In this document: in pieces, positions 1 to 7,968 of the stretch
Layout: every line of letters begins with the position of its first letter
Numbering within the stretch: the first letter of the stretch is position 1
Source: CAZDME01 sp964506785 [NCBI: uncultured bacterium]
GTDB taxonomy: Bacteria > CAZDME01 > JAYEMH01
Direction: 5' to 3'
NCBI GenBank assembly: GCA_964506785.1
Contig: CAZDME010000022.1
Span: 1-19,844, forward strand
DNA: 19,844 nucleotides
Notes under the pieces: model-generated
The model's input: the letters and a program-made list of their open reading frames with translations, nothing else
Told to the model about the DNA's origin: nothing
Database searches by the model: none
Translations under genes and position numbers: made by a program

Positions 1-1023
1 TAATCCCTTCTCTTTTAAACCGTGGATTGACTTCATTTCATTTAAATCGGAAAATTTATAGACTTCGGCACAGATAAATCCTTTTTCCATATCCGAATGG
101 ATTTTTCCGGCCGCTTCTTTAGCTTGAATTCCCGAAGGCACCGGCCAGGCCTGGATCAATTCTGCCTCCGTGGTAAAAAAGGTGATAAGATTTAACAATT
201 TATAGGCCGCTTTAACCAGCATTTCCAAGGAGGATTCTTTCATACCCAAATCCTTTTTAAATTCTTCTCGCTCTTTCTCTTTAAGTTCACCCAATTCTTT
301 TTCCAAGGAGGCACATAAAGAAACTACCTGGGTTTCCTCCAATTCTGCTTTCTTGCGTATGGATTGAATAAAAGGGTGCCCGTATTGGAGAACGGCCTTT
401 TCACCAACATTAGCCGCATAGAGAACCGGCTTGAGGGTAAGCAAACTATATCCTTTAATTCTAAAAATTTCTTCTTGAGAAAAAGACATCCCTCTAATCC
501 TTTCGCCGCGGGATAAAGCCTCTTTTAATTTTTCCAGTAATTCCTTTTCCTTCTTGATTTTTTTCTCGCCGCTGCGAATCTGTTTCACAACCTTCTCCAG
601 TTTCTTTTCAACGAGATTTAAATCGGCCAAAATTAATTCCGTGTCAATTATTTCGATATCTCGAATCGGATCCAGACTCCGGGCAATATGGGCAATTTCT
701 TTGTTTTCAAAACAACGGACCAGATGAATCAGAGCATCAGCCGATCGGACATAGGAAAGGAATTCATTGCCTAAACCTTCTCCTTGGCTGGCTCCTTTAA
801 CCAGCCCGGCTAAATCGACAATTTTTATTCTTGCGGGAATTTTTCTTTTTCCGCCAAGCAGCTCAAAAATTATATCTAAGCGTCCGTCATTCACAAATAC
901 GGCGCCGACATTCGGCTTGATGGTGCAAAAAGGATAATTTGAAACACCAACTTCGGCCCGGGTCAAAGCACTAAACAGGGTGGACTTGCCAACATTCGGC
1001 AAACCTATTATTCCCACCTGCAC
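1..1023 (-). CDS. ychF: Redox-regulated/ribosome-associated ATPase YchF (partial, C-terminus outside window)
   Basis: This is an OBG-family P-loop NTPase that binds the ribosome and, by family knowledge, prefers ATP over GTP. I read 341 residues without a stop before the window edge. The family is about 360-365 residues, so roughly 20 C-terminal residues are missing. Visible motifs are the P-loop GLPNVGKST (residues 7-15), the G3 motif DLAG (70-73), and NVGE (205-208) in place of the G4 NKxD of GTPases; this NxxE is the YchF hallmark. A coiled region rich in Lys/Glu spans about 125-175, and a TGS domain begins near 280 (QAWPVPSG, then EAAGKIHSDMEKGFI). The start is GTG, chosen because AGGAG lies 7 bases upstream and the protein then begins directly with the conserved QVGIIGLPNVGKS. 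The gene follows hppA after 81 bp, probably in the same transcript. Confidence 0.96.
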   Translation of the reverse strand, partial: MQVGIIGLPNVGKSTLFSALTRAEVGVSNYPFCTIKPNVGAVFVNDGRLDIIFELLGGKRKIPARIKIVDLAGLVKGASQGEGLGNEFLSYVRSADALIHLVRCFENKEIAHIARSLDPIRDIEIIDTELILADLNLVEKKLEKVVKQIRSGEKKIKKEKELLEKLKEALSRGERIRGMSFSQEEIFRIKGYSLLTLKPVLYAANVGEKAVLQYGHPFIQSIRKKAELEETQVVSLCASLEKELGELKEKEREEFKKDLGMKESSLEMLVKAAYKLLNLITFFTTEAELIQAWPVPSGIQAKEAAGKIHSDMEKGFICAEVYKFSDLNEMKSIHGLKEKGL

Positions 1024-1104
1024 TAAGTTTTCTCCTGAAAGGTTATACCCCTAAAAGATTTTTAGTCCGAACTTAAAAGGATATTTCTCAATGCAACAAA
1101 ATTA

Positions 1105-3225
1105 CTATTTAAACAGAGAATTTTTTAAAACAAAACTGGCAAAAACAATCGAAACCATGGACATCAGTTTAATTAAAATATTCAGAGACGGACCGGCGGT
1201 ATCTTTTAAGGGATCGCCGACCGTATCGCCAACCACCGCTGCTTTATGGGCAAAAGAACCTTTAGCTTTTTCGTCAGACTCGATGCATTTTTTCGCATTA
1301 TCCCAGATACCACCGGCGTTCGCCATAGTAATGGCTAAAATGAACCCAGAGACTAAGGCGCCGGTTAAAAGCCCGGCCGCGGCTTCGACACCAAAAACTA
1401 AACCAATAATTAACGGTGAGGCTAACGCTATCAAGGCGGGAAAAATCATCTCTCTCTGGGCTGCTTTGGTACAAAGGTCAACACAACGGACATAATCGGC
1501 CTTGGCCTTTCCCTCCATTAAACCACATATTTCTTTAAACTGCCGGCGGACTTCTTCGACAATACTAAAGGCAGTCCGGCCAACCGCCCGGATAGTCAAA
1601 GAAGAAAAAAGAAATGGGAGGACACCGCCAATAAACAAACCGCAGATAACCGCCGGGTTCAATAACGACAAATTTATAACTTTAGAAAGATTGGCTTTGT
1701 CTATAATCAAATTTAATTCATTGCGATAGGCAGCAATTAAAGCCAGCGCCGTTAAAGCGGCCGAACCAATAGCAAAACCCTTACCAGTAGCTGCCGTGGT
1801 GTTGCCTAAGGCATCTAAGGCGTCGGTTCGCCGCCGAACCTCAGGAGGCAACCCAGCCATCTGGGCATTTCCGCCGGCATTATCGGCCACCGGGCCATAG
1901 GCATCAGTCGCTAAAGTCATCCCCAAGGTCGAAAGCATACCCACCGCGGAAATAGCCACTCCATATAAACCTAAATTAGGATTTTCTCCTCCGCCAGAAG
2001 CAAAATAGCTGATTAAAATCGCCAGGCTCACGGTTATTACCGGAATAACCGAAGCAAGCATTCCCCAGGCCAAGCCGTTAATTATCGTTATCGCTGAACC
2101 GCTTTTAGCCGATTCGGCGACACAACGCGTTGGAGAATAACGACTCGAAGTAAAAAATTCGGTGGAAAGGCCGATAATTACCCCGGCTAAAAGTCCAGAT
2201 AAAACTGCCCAATAGATGTTAAAAAGTTGACTGCCTAAAATAAACTTGATTACAAAGAAAGCACCCCCGGCCACCAAAATTGCGGTGCCAAAAATACCCC
2301 GGCGCAAAGCCCTGAGCAAAGTAGCTACTTCTGCCTTATCTCCGGCCTTAATAAAAAAAGTGCCGATAATGGAAGCGATTACGCCGATTGAGGCCATAAC
2401 CATAGGAACGGTTAATCCGGAAGTGCCTAATCCGGCGGCAACTCCTAAGGAGGCTGTGGCGACAATAGTGCCGACATAGGATTCATAAAGATCCGCCCCC
2501 ATCCCGGCAACATCGCCAACATTGTCTCCAACATTATCAGCAATAACGGCGGCATTCCGGGGATCATCCTCCGGAATATCCGATTCAACCTTGCCAACTA
2601 AATCCGCTCCCACATCCGCCGCTTTAGTATAGATGCCTCCACCGACGCGGGCAAAAAGAGCCTGAGAACTGGCTCCCATGCCAAAACAAAGCATGGTACT
2701 GGTAATATATTGGATTTTTTGCGGCTCAAGAATTTCTCCGGCAACCACTTTCGCCTGATAATACCAATTGAGAAAGTAATACCAGATACTTAAATCTAGA
2801 AGTCCCAAGCCCACAACTGCCATTCCCATGACGGCGCCGCTGGAAAAAGCAACCTTTAATCCCTGATTTAGACTAAATCTGGCCGCCTGAGCGGTTCTCC
2901 CTCCGGCCTGGGTAGAAAGAGTTAAACCAATAAAACCAGCCAATCCGGAAAAGAAACCTCCGGTCAAAAAAGCAAAGGGAACAAAAATTACCAGATAGCC
3001 GCGCCAAACCAAAAGCAACAAAACAAAAAACATAAAGGCAAAAAAGAGGCCAACGCCGGTGTACTGCCGTTTTATGTAAGCTAAAGCGCCAACCCTTACG
3101 GCAGAGGCAATCTTCATCATCTCCGGACTTCCTTCATCTTTTTTCAAAACGTAAATGATAAGCAGCGCCGCAAATACTAAGGCAGCGATTGAACCAACTG
3201 GTGCCAGCCAAATTAAATTAGCCAT
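1105..3225 (-). CDS. hppA: K+-dependent membrane-bound pyrophosphatase (H+ or Na+ pumping)
   Basis: This is an integral-membrane enzyme that couples PPi hydrolysis to cation export; at 706 residues with about 16 hydrophobic segments it has full family length. The substrate-binding signature with [19 protein letters not shown] lies at 220-238, a second acidic cluster at 440-453 ([14 protein letters not shown]), and the third at 666-680 ([15 protein letters not shown]). The residue that separates subclasses is Ala478 within [11 protein letters not shown]+-independent H+ pumps have Lys there, so this should be a K+-dependent enzyme. Glu248 in ADLYESYVG matches the gate glutamate position of Na+-PPases and K+-dependent H+-PPases, so the pumped ion cannot be settled by eye. 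A strong GGAGGAGG precedes the ATG by about 10 bases. It lies 24 bp after the small zeta-partner gene and upstream of ychF. Confidence 0.97.
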   Translation of the reverse strand: MANLIWLAPVGSIAALVFAALLIIYVLKKDEGSPEMMKIASAVRVGALAYIKRQYTGVGLFFAFMFFVLLLLVWRGYLVIFVPFAFLTGGFFSGLAGFIGLTLSTQAGGRTAQAARFSLNQGLKVAFSSGAVMGMAVVGLGLLDLSIWYYFLNWYYQAKVVAGEILEPQKIQYITSTMLCFGMGASSQALFARVGGGIYTKAADVGADLVGKVESDIPEDDPRNAAVIADNVGDNVGDVAGMGADLYESYVGTIVATASLGVAAGLGTSGLTVPMVMASIGVIASIIGTFFIKAGDKAEVATLLRALRRGIFGTAILVAGGAFFVIKFILGSQLFNIYWAVLSGLLAGVIIGLSTEFFTSSRYSPTRCVAESAKSGSAITIINGLAWGMLASVIPVITVSLAILISYFASGGGENPNLGLYGVAISAVGMLSTLGMTLATDAYGPVADNAGGNAQMAGLPPEVRRRTDALDALGNTTAATGKGFAIGSAALTALALIAAYRNELNLIIDKANLSKVINLSLLNPAVICGLFIGGVLPFLFSSLTIRAVGRTAFSIVEEVRRQFKEICGLMEGKAKADYVRCVDLCTKAAQREMIFPALIALASPLIIGLVFGVEAAAGLLTGALVSGFILAITMANAGGIWDNAKKCIESDEKAKGSFAHKAAVVGDTVGDPLKDTAGPSLNILIKLMSMVSIVFASFVLKNSLFK

Positions 3226-3249
3226 ATCTTAATTTCCTCCTCCGTTAAA

Positions 3250-3399
3250 TTAAACTTTATCCGGCGAAATACGAACGGTCTTGCCGTTTTTCCAAATAGC
3301 AAGAGGACGGCCTGTTTTCTTATGTTGGGCCACCACCTCTTTTACTGCTTCTTTTAAAGCAATCATTGCTTTATCCTGTAAAGATTTTTTTCGTTTCAT
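3250..3399 (-). CDS. Small basic protein paired with the zeta-like gene
   Basis: A 49-residue ORF starts 3 bp after the stop of the zeta-like P-loop gene, with GAGG in the right place before the ATG, so the two are almost certainly co-translated. The N-terminal half is a Lys/Glu/Ala helix (KAMIALKEAVKEVV) and the C-terminal half reads TGRPLAIWKNGKTVRISPDKV with a likely short beta hairpin (RPLAIWKNG, then TVRI). I recall similar very short proteins, with a helix followed by GRPL-x-IW-x-[ND]GK, next to zeta-like genes in other bacteria, but I know no assigned function. It is a candidate antitoxin or partner by position only. It does not resemble the epsilon antitoxin of classical epsilon-zeta systems, which would be expected upstream and larger. 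Confidence 0.8.
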   Translation of the reverse strand: MKRKKSLQDKAMIALKEAVKEVVAQHKKTGRPLAIWKNGKTVRISPDKV

Positions 3400-3402
3400 A
3401 AG

Positions 3403-3981
3403 TTACCTCACTAATGCCTTTATTTTTTTGAATAACTCCTGATTGGTTATCACAACATTCCCATTTTTCATTTTGGCTATTAATCTTGGTAGAGAGCCGG
3501 CATTATCAAACAACATCCATGAATTAAGTAAAGGCTGATATAATTTGAAAAAATTGCAGATGGATCTTTTAAAACGCCTCCTTACATCTTGAGCTGGAAC
3601 ATTATGTCCACCTTCTAAGACCCTGTCTTTAATACGGGCTATGGCCAGTTCCGAGTTCGGTATCCATAAAAAGAAAAGGTGGAGTTCATAACCTTTTAAT
3701 TTTAAATTTGTAAAAAGATTGACATATAACCTGCCCGATAATGTAGTTTCAAAAGCAAAATCAACTCCTGAATCCTTAAATTCATGGATTTGAGATAAAA
3801 CAAGTTTCCCCGCTTTAATGGCAACTTGTTTTGGAGAAAAAGGTGATAATCCCTGCGCAATAAGATCCGCATTTACAAAATTTGAACATCTGGCGTAATC
3901 TGGCAGAAACTTGTTGGCAAATGTTGTTTTTCCTGAACCGTTAGGCCCGGCGATTATATAAACGTTTTTATGGTTTTTCAT
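3403..3981 (-). CDS. Zeta-toxin-family P-loop kinase-like protein
   Basis: A 192-residue single-domain P-loop protein. The Walker A motif GPNGSGKTT is at 12-20, an acidic FVNADLIAQGLSP segment at 35-47 corresponds to the substrate-proximal region of zeta toxins, FETTLSGR is at 77-84, and a conserved RVLEGGHNVP at 120-129 is typical of the chromosomal zeta-like branch. Zeta toxins phosphorylate UDP-GlcNAc, but this chromosomal branch is largely uncharacterised and its substrate is unknown. The ATG is preceded by AAAGGAG at an unusually long spacing (about 15 bases), and an in-frame TAA between them rules out an earlier start, so translation may be weak. It is followed 3 bp later by the 49-residue gene and lies just downstream of tRNA-Gln. 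A housekeeping kinase role is possible, and toxicity should not be assumed. Confidence 0.85.
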   Translation of the reverse strand: MKNHKNVYIIAGPNGSGKTTFANKFLPDYARCSNFVNADLIAQGLSPFSPKQVAIKAGKLVLSQIHEFKDSGVDFAFETTLSGRLYVNLFTNLKLKGYELHLFFLWIPNSELAIARIKDRVLEGGHNVPAQDVRRRFKRSICNFFKLYQPLLNSWMLFDNAGSLPRLIAKMKNGNVVITNQELFKKIKALVR

Positions 3982-4043
3982 CCGTTTTTAAAGTATCTCC
4001 TTTACCTCTAAAACCGCAGTAATCTTATATTCTAGATTGCTCT

Positions 4044-4073
4044 GCCAATTTCGAGTCTAAACTCGAAATTGGC
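4044..4073 (-). repeat. 13-bp perfect inverted repeat overlapping the tRNA 3' end
   Basis: Positions 4044-4056 and 4061-4073 are perfect reverse complements separated by a 4-base loop. In the tRNA-Gln transcript the 5' arm of this hairpin begins at the discriminator base and includes the encoded CCA. No run of T follows on the minus strand (the sequence continues AGAGCAATC), so it does not look like an ordinary intrinsic terminator. It may influence 3' processing of the tRNA or protect the upstream transcript. Confidence 0.85.
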
Positions 4074-4143
4074 TGCCGAGCTTGGATTCGAACCAAGAAA
4101 CCAGGCTCCAAAGGCCCGTGTGTTGCCATTACACCACTCGGCA
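4070..4143 (-). tRNA. tRNA-Gln (anticodon UUG), CCA encoded
   Basis: Read on the minus strand, the acceptor stem is TGCCGAG paired with CTCGGCA, followed by discriminator G and an encoded CCA. The D arm is GTGTAATGGCAACAC. The anticodon stem CGGGC/GCCTG (one G-U pair) holds the loop CTTTGGA with anticodon TTG, which reads CAA. A 4-base variable loop follows. The T arm is CTTGG-TTCGAAT-CCAAG. All four helices are intact and the length is 74 bases including CCA. It lies between pth and the zeta-like gene, 52 bp after the pth stop, and may be transcribed with the pth operon. Confidence 0.97.
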
Positions 4144-4146
4144 AAT

Positions 4147-4209
4147 TCGTTATCTCGTTATTTCGTTATCTAGTTATTTCGTTATTCGTTACCCGTTATC
4201 CCGTTAGGC
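4147..4209 (-). repeat. Degenerate 8-bp tandem repeat (unit ATAACGAA/ATAACGAG on the minus strand)
   Basis: Seven to eight copies of an 8-base unit, TCGTTATC/TCGTTATT on the plus strand, run from just upstream of the tRNA into the last codons of pth. The copies diverge toward the pth side, where they become ACCCGTT, ATCCCGTT and AGG. The unit is not a multiple of three and contains TAA, so in the pth direction it supplies stop codons in every reading frame. It is probably a slippage-derived minisatellite with a copy number that can vary. Confidence 0.8.
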
Positions 4210-4762
4210 GGTTAAATCGATTCATGGCCGTATCAATCCCATCCTGAATAAAAACCTCCACCGCCTTTACGGCCAGGTCAATTAAAGAAGCGAGTTCTTT
4301 TTTTTGCCTGCGGTTAAATTGAGCCAGAACATACCCCGCCAACTCCTTTTTTCCGCCGCCAGAGATTCCCACTCTCAAACGAGGGAAAACATCAGTCCCT
4401 AAAGAACCGATAATTGAAGCTAAACCGTTATGACCTCCGGCTGAACCCCGTTTTCGCAACCGCATACTTCCCCAGGAAAGATTAACATCATCCAAAACAA
4501 TTAATAAATCACATATATCCAGCCGAAACTTCTTGATTAAACGGCCGACTGCCCGGCCGCTTAAATTAACATAGGTCTGGGGCTTGGCTAAAACTACCGA
4601 TTTCCTTTTCAGAAGCCCCTTTCCCCACCGGGAAGAATAACTTTCCTCATCTAATTTAAGCCTATATTTTTCTGCCAGAGCTTCAACCACTAAGAAGCCA
4701 AAATTGTGGCGGGTACTCCGGTAGAGGCGGCCTGGATTACCTAAGCCAACAATCAGCTTCAC
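4196..4762 (-). CDS. pth: Peptidyl-tRNA hydrolase
   Basis: This enzyme cleaves the ester bond of peptidyl-tRNAs dropped by the ribosome and recycles the tRNA in the cytoplasm. At 188 residues it has normal family length. Catalytic and binding positions are present: GLGNPG at 6-11, catalytic His19 followed by Asn20 (TRHNFGF), KPQTYVNLSG (60-69) with Asn66, LDDVNLSWG with the acidic pair 91-92, and GSAGGHNGL at 107-114 with His111 and Asn112. It follows the L25 gene by 38 bp, the same order as in the Bacillus ctc-pth pair. The final residues (RLTG) and the stop are encoded inside the start of an 8-bp tandem repeat, so the extreme C-terminus may vary between strains. Confidence 0.98.
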   Translation of the reverse strand: MKLIVGLGNPGRLYRSTRHNFGFLVVEALAEKYRLKLDEESYSSRWGKGLLKRKSVVLAKPQTYVNLSGRAVGRLIKKFRLDICDLLIVLDDVNLSWGSMRLRKRGSAGGHNGLASIIGSLGTDVFPRLRVGISGGGKKELAGYVLAQFNRRQKKELASLIDLAVKAVEVFIQDGIDTAMNRFNRLTG

Positions 4763-4800
4763 AAAATTTCTCCTTCATTTCACCTGCTCTACACTGTTTT

Positions 4801-5535
4801 TTACATTTCTTTCTTTTCTTTTTTCTCTTCTTTTTTCGCTTCTTTCTTTTCTTCTCCCTTTCCTTCCGTTACATCCTCTACCTCTTCTTCCGGTTTCTTT
4901 CCTTTTTTAATCACTTCGGGTTCGGTAATTTCTTCCTCCGGCAACTTTTCCTCTTCAACTTCTATCTTTTTCGGCGCTCCGACCGAAATTACCACCTGTT
5001 CCAAATCAATCAGACTTTTAACTTTGGGAGGAATAGATAAATCTTTTACGTGGATAGTATCTCCAATCATCATCTTGGAGACATCCAATTCAATCTTTTC
5101 CGGAATATCGCTTGGCAAGCATTCCACTTCTAATTCCCAAAGAACATGGTCTAAAATTCCTTCCTGTTGAACCACCCCTGGCGCTTCACCTTTAATCACA
5201 ATAGGAATTTTAGCCGTAATTTCTTTGTCAACAGCAAATTGATAAAAATCGACGTGCAGAATCCCATCCGAAGTGGGATTATGCTGTACTTCTTTTATAA
5301 AAACCTTCTTGGATACTTCCTTTTTCCCATCTTTTTTAATCTGGAGATCGATAATGGCATTCTCCCCATAATCGGAATGTAAAACCTTTTTAAATTCCTT
5401 TTCGTTAATACCGATAAGAATATTTTCTTTTTTTCCATAGACAACTGCCGGAATAGAACCTTTGGTTCGCAGCCGCCGCGAAGCACCAGTTCCTCTTTCT
5501 TGGCGAAAATGAGCTGACAAAGATAACTCTTTCAT
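4801..5535 (-). CDS. rplY: 50S ribosomal protein L25 / general stress protein Ctc with long charged tail
   Basis: This 5S rRNA-binding protein belongs to the long (Ctc/TL5) form. Residues 1 to about 92 form the L25 domain (ERGTGASRRLRTKGSIPAVVYG near 14-34 and LHVDFYQF near 93-100). Residues about 100-187 form the second beta domain (TAKIPIVIKGEAPGVVQQEGILD, then LEVECLPSDIPEKIELDVS). Residues about 190-244 are a low-complexity tail of Glu and Lys that ends in repeated KEEKKE-like blocks. The tail is probably disordered, and the total of 244 residues is longer than the roughly 200 usual for Ctc. GGGAGG lies about 10 bases before the ATG. The neighbours prs and pth are the conserved partners of ctc. 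Confidence 0.96.
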   Translation of the reverse strand: MKELSLSAHFRQERGTGASRRLRTKGSIPAVVYGKKENILIGINEKEFKKVLHSDYGENAIIDLQIKKDGKKEVSKKVFIKEVQHNPTSDGILHVDFYQFAVDKEITAKIPIVIKGEAPGVVQQEGILDHVLWELEVECLPSDIPEKIELDVSKMMIGDTIHVKDLSIPPKVKSLIDLEQVVISVGAPKKIEVEEEKLPEEEITEPEVIKKGKKPEEEVEDVTEGKGEEKKEAKKEEKKEKKEM

Positions 5536-5609
5536 TTTAAATAATCCTCCCGTTTATTGGTAAAATACATTATACGCAAAATGCAAGGAAAAATTTAAGA
5601 AAATACAGC

Positions 5610-6554
5610 CTATACGAAGAGAGAGCTTACCGAGCTTCCTTCATGTATTCTGTTAATCGCCTCTCCCAAGAGGTTGGCTATCGACAAAACCTCCAATTTA
5701 GGGCAATTTTTTGCTTCTTCCTTTAAAGGGATCGTATTCGTCACCACTAATTTTTTTAGATTGGATTTATTAATTTTTTTAAGCGCCAAACCGGAAAGAA
5801 CCGGATGAGAACACCCAGCATAAATCTCCTTTGCCCCTCTTTTTTCAACGGCTTCAGCCGCCTTGACTAAAGAATCAGCGGTATCAGCCATATCATCCAG
5901 AATAAGGGCAGTTTTTCCTTCAATTTCACCAATAACATTCATTACTTCGCTAACATTCGCTTTAGGACGGCGTTTATCAATCAGGGCTAAGCTAAAATTC
6001 ATTCTGGCAGCAAAGGCCCTCGCCCGCTTGGCACTACCCATATCAGGAGAAACGACAACGGCGTCATCTAATTTCAGTTTTTTAAAATAATCGATGAAAA
6101 GGGGGGCCGCAAAAAGATGGTCAACCGGAATATCAAAAAAACCCTGAATCTGTCCGGAATGTAAATCGATCGTGAGAATGCGGTCAGCCCCGGCCCGGGT
6201 AATCAAGTTGGCCGCCAGTTTAGCCGTAATAGGAACCCGGGGTTGATCCTTGCGGTCTTGACGGGCATAACCAAAATAAGGAATAACGGCGGTAATCCTA
6301 TCAGCGGAAGCGCGTCTAAAAGCGTCAAGCATAATCAAAAGTTCCATAAAATTATGGTTAACCGGCTGAGAAGTCGACTGGACGACAAATATATCCATAC
6401 CGCGGACATTTTCATCAATCTTAATGGAAGTTTCTCCGTCGCTAAACTGTCCAACAGTAAGACTACCTAAGCTGAGCCCCAGATACCTGGCAATTTCATC
6501 AGCTAACTTTCGGTTAGAATTACCGGTAAAAATTTTTAATGCCCCGTTATGCAT
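5610..6554 (-). CDS. prs: Ribose-phosphate pyrophosphokinase (PRPP synthetase)
   Basis: It makes PRPP from ribose 5-phosphate and ATP, feeding purine, pyrimidine, NAD, His and Trp synthesis. The length of 314 residues is typical of class I. Visible landmarks are GQFSDGE (35-41), the ATP-binding/flexible loop YARQDRKDQPRVPITAK (96-112), TIDLHSGQIQGFF with Asp130 and His132 for metal binding, DKRR at 193-196, and the PRPP loop at 220-229. That loop reads DDMADTADSL, with Asp227 where the family usually has Gly (DTAGT/DTGGT). The flexible loop likewise has KDQPRV in place of the common KARSRE. A clean AAAGGAG sits before the ATG. It is flanked by glmU and L25 as in Bacillus. Its product is a substrate of HisG, also in this window. 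Confidence 0.97.
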   Translation of the reverse strand: MHNGALKIFTGNSNRKLADEIARYLGLSLGSLTVGQFSDGETSIKIDENVRGMDIFVVQSTSQPVNHNFMELLIMLDAFRRASADRITAVIPYFGYARQDRKDQPRVPITAKLAANLITRAGADRILTIDLHSGQIQGFFDIPVDHLFAAPLFIDYFKKLKLDDAVVVSPDMGSAKRARAFAARMNFSLALIDKRRPKANVSEVMNVIGEIEGKTALILDDMADTADSLVKAAEAVEKRGAKEIYAGCSHPVLSGLALKKINKSNLKKLVVTNTIPLKEEAKNCPKLEVLSIANLLGEAINRIHEGSSVSSLFV

Positions 6555-6639
6555 TGTTCTCTCCTTTCACTCCGTTTAAAGTAATCCAGCCTCTTCCGCG
6601 AAAAAGCTGAGCGTGCTTGCCTGAAGCGGAGATTTTCTA

Positions 6640-7944
6640 TTAAGAAGTTTTAGTGATTTTCGAACCAGCTTCGATATATTTATCTTTCTTTATTTTTACC
6701 GGCCCGATTATATTCGTATGACTGCCAATAACGACATTTTCGGCAATTAGAGTTTTTCCGCTCCTGGTTCCATTCAGATTAGAAATGATAGTTCCGGCTC
6801 CAACTTCAACATTTTTCTTTAAAAAACAATCTCCGATATAGGAAAGGTGACAAATCCGTGAAGACTGCCCGATACGGCTTTTATTAATTTCTGCTAAATT
6901 TTCAACAACAGAGGCCTCTTCAATAATACTTCCTCCTCGAATATGGGAAAACGGACCAATGGAAACTTTATCCTTGATTTTTGCCCCATCAACAATTGAC
7001 ATTAATACCTTAACATGATTTTTTATCTCGGCATTTTTGATGTGCGATTGCGGGCCAATTTGGCAGCCCTGTCCAATTGAGGTCTTCCCTCGAATAAAGG
7101 TAAAGGGATAAATGGTTGTATCCATACCAATTTTGACTCCGCTGTCAATAAAGGTGTTATCAGGGTCAATAATGGTTACTCCTCTTTGCATTAATTCATC
7201 CAGAATTCGATGGCGTAAAATACGCTGGGCCTGGGTAAGTTGTTTTCGAGTATTAACGCCCAAAACTTCAGTCGCATCTAAAATGGCTAATCTTTCCACC
7301 GGAAGCTTTAGTGAAACAAAAATTTCAATGACGTCAGTTAAATAATACTCTTCCTGTTTATTATGAGACCTCACTTTTTCCAAAGATTTAAAAAGAAGCT
7401 GGCTGTCAAAACAATAGGTGCCGGCATTAATCTCCCGGATTTTTGCCTCTTTTGGCGATAGGTCGCGGTCTTCAGTGATTTTTTTAATTCTTTCTTTTTC
7501 ATCTAAAATTATCCGTCCATACCCGGTAGGGTTGGAAATCTCGGTAGTCAAAACGGTAGCGGCTGCCCCGGTCGATTTATGTTTCTGGATGAGCTTGCGC
7601 AAGGTATGCGGCGTTAAAAGAGGGGTATCTCCGCAAACGACTAAAATCGTCCCGGAAAAGCTTCTAAGCCGGGATTTTGTCTGCAGTACGGCATGGCCCG
7701 TCCCCAAGCGCTTTTTCTGCACGATAAACTCAACCGATTTATCCCCTTGAAGTATTTTTTTAGTAAACGATTTCCCCTGTTCGCTGACTATGACTAAATT
7801 CCTCGTTAAGGGAATTTTTCCCAGGGTCTCGGTTATATATTTAATCATCGGTTTCCCGACTACCTCATGAATTATTTTCTGAAAATTAGACTTAATCCGG
7901 GTGCTCTGACCGGCCGCTAAGACCACACCAATCACATCCTTCAT
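6640..7944 (-). CDS. glmU: GlmU-like bifunctional UDP-GlcNAc pyrophosphorylase / GlcN-1-P acetyltransferase, diverged C-terminal half
   Basis: The N-terminal nucleotidyltransferase (1 to about 230) carries LAAGQSTR (9-16), Lys23 in QKIIHEVVGKPM, RLGTGHAVLQT (79-89), CGDTPLL with Asp106, REINAGTY (170-177) and GVNTR (229-233). It looks competent, although the signature has Ser14 in place of Gly. A left-handed beta-helix acyltransferase domain follows (about 255-430). Its putative catalytic His366 and Tyr369 lie in CHLSYIGD and match E. coli His363 and Tyr366, but by eye-alignment E. coli Lys351, Asn377 and Lys392 fall on Asn354, Glu380 and Ser395. The protein ends at 434 residues, lacking the C-terminal tail of the 456-residue E. 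coli enzyme. Position between spoVG and prs is the standard glmU site. AGGTG precedes the ATG. Confidence 0.9.
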   Translation of the reverse strand: MKDVIGVVLAAGQSTRIKSNFQKIIHEVVGKPMIKYITETLGKIPLTRNLVIVSEQGKSFTKKILQGDKSVEFIVQKKRLGTGHAVLQTKSRLRSFSGTILVVCGDTPLLTPHTLRKLIQKHKSTGAAATVLTTEISNPTGYGRIILDEKERIKKITEDRDLSPKEAKIREINAGTYCFDSQLLFKSLEKVRSHNKQEEYYLTDVIEIFVSLKLPVERLAILDATEVLGVNTRKQLTQAQRILRHRILDELMQRGVTIIDPDNTFIDSGVKIGMDTTIYPFTFIRGKTSIGQGCQIGPQSHIKNAEIKNHVKVLMSIVDGAKIKDKVSIGPFSHIRGGSIIEEASVVENLAEINKSRIGQSSRICHLSYIGDCFLKKNVEVGAGTIISNLNGTRSGKTLIAENVVIGSHTNIIGPVKIKKDKYIEAGSKITKTS

Positions 7945-7968
7945 CTCTTCACCTGTTGAAATTTAAAA

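Noticed and set aside
1091-1495. 134-codon open frame on the plus strand
   Set aside because: It is antisense to the C-terminal membrane segments of the pyrophosphatase and shows no feature of its own.
3250-3981. Classical epsilon-zeta toxin-antitoxin system
   Set aside because: The partner is downstream and 49 residues, not an upstream epsilon of about 90 residues, so only a zeta-like pair can be claimed.
4044-4073. Intrinsic terminator after tRNA-Gln
   Set aside because: The stem is strong, but no T run follows on the minus strand, and the stem begins within the mature tRNA 3' end.
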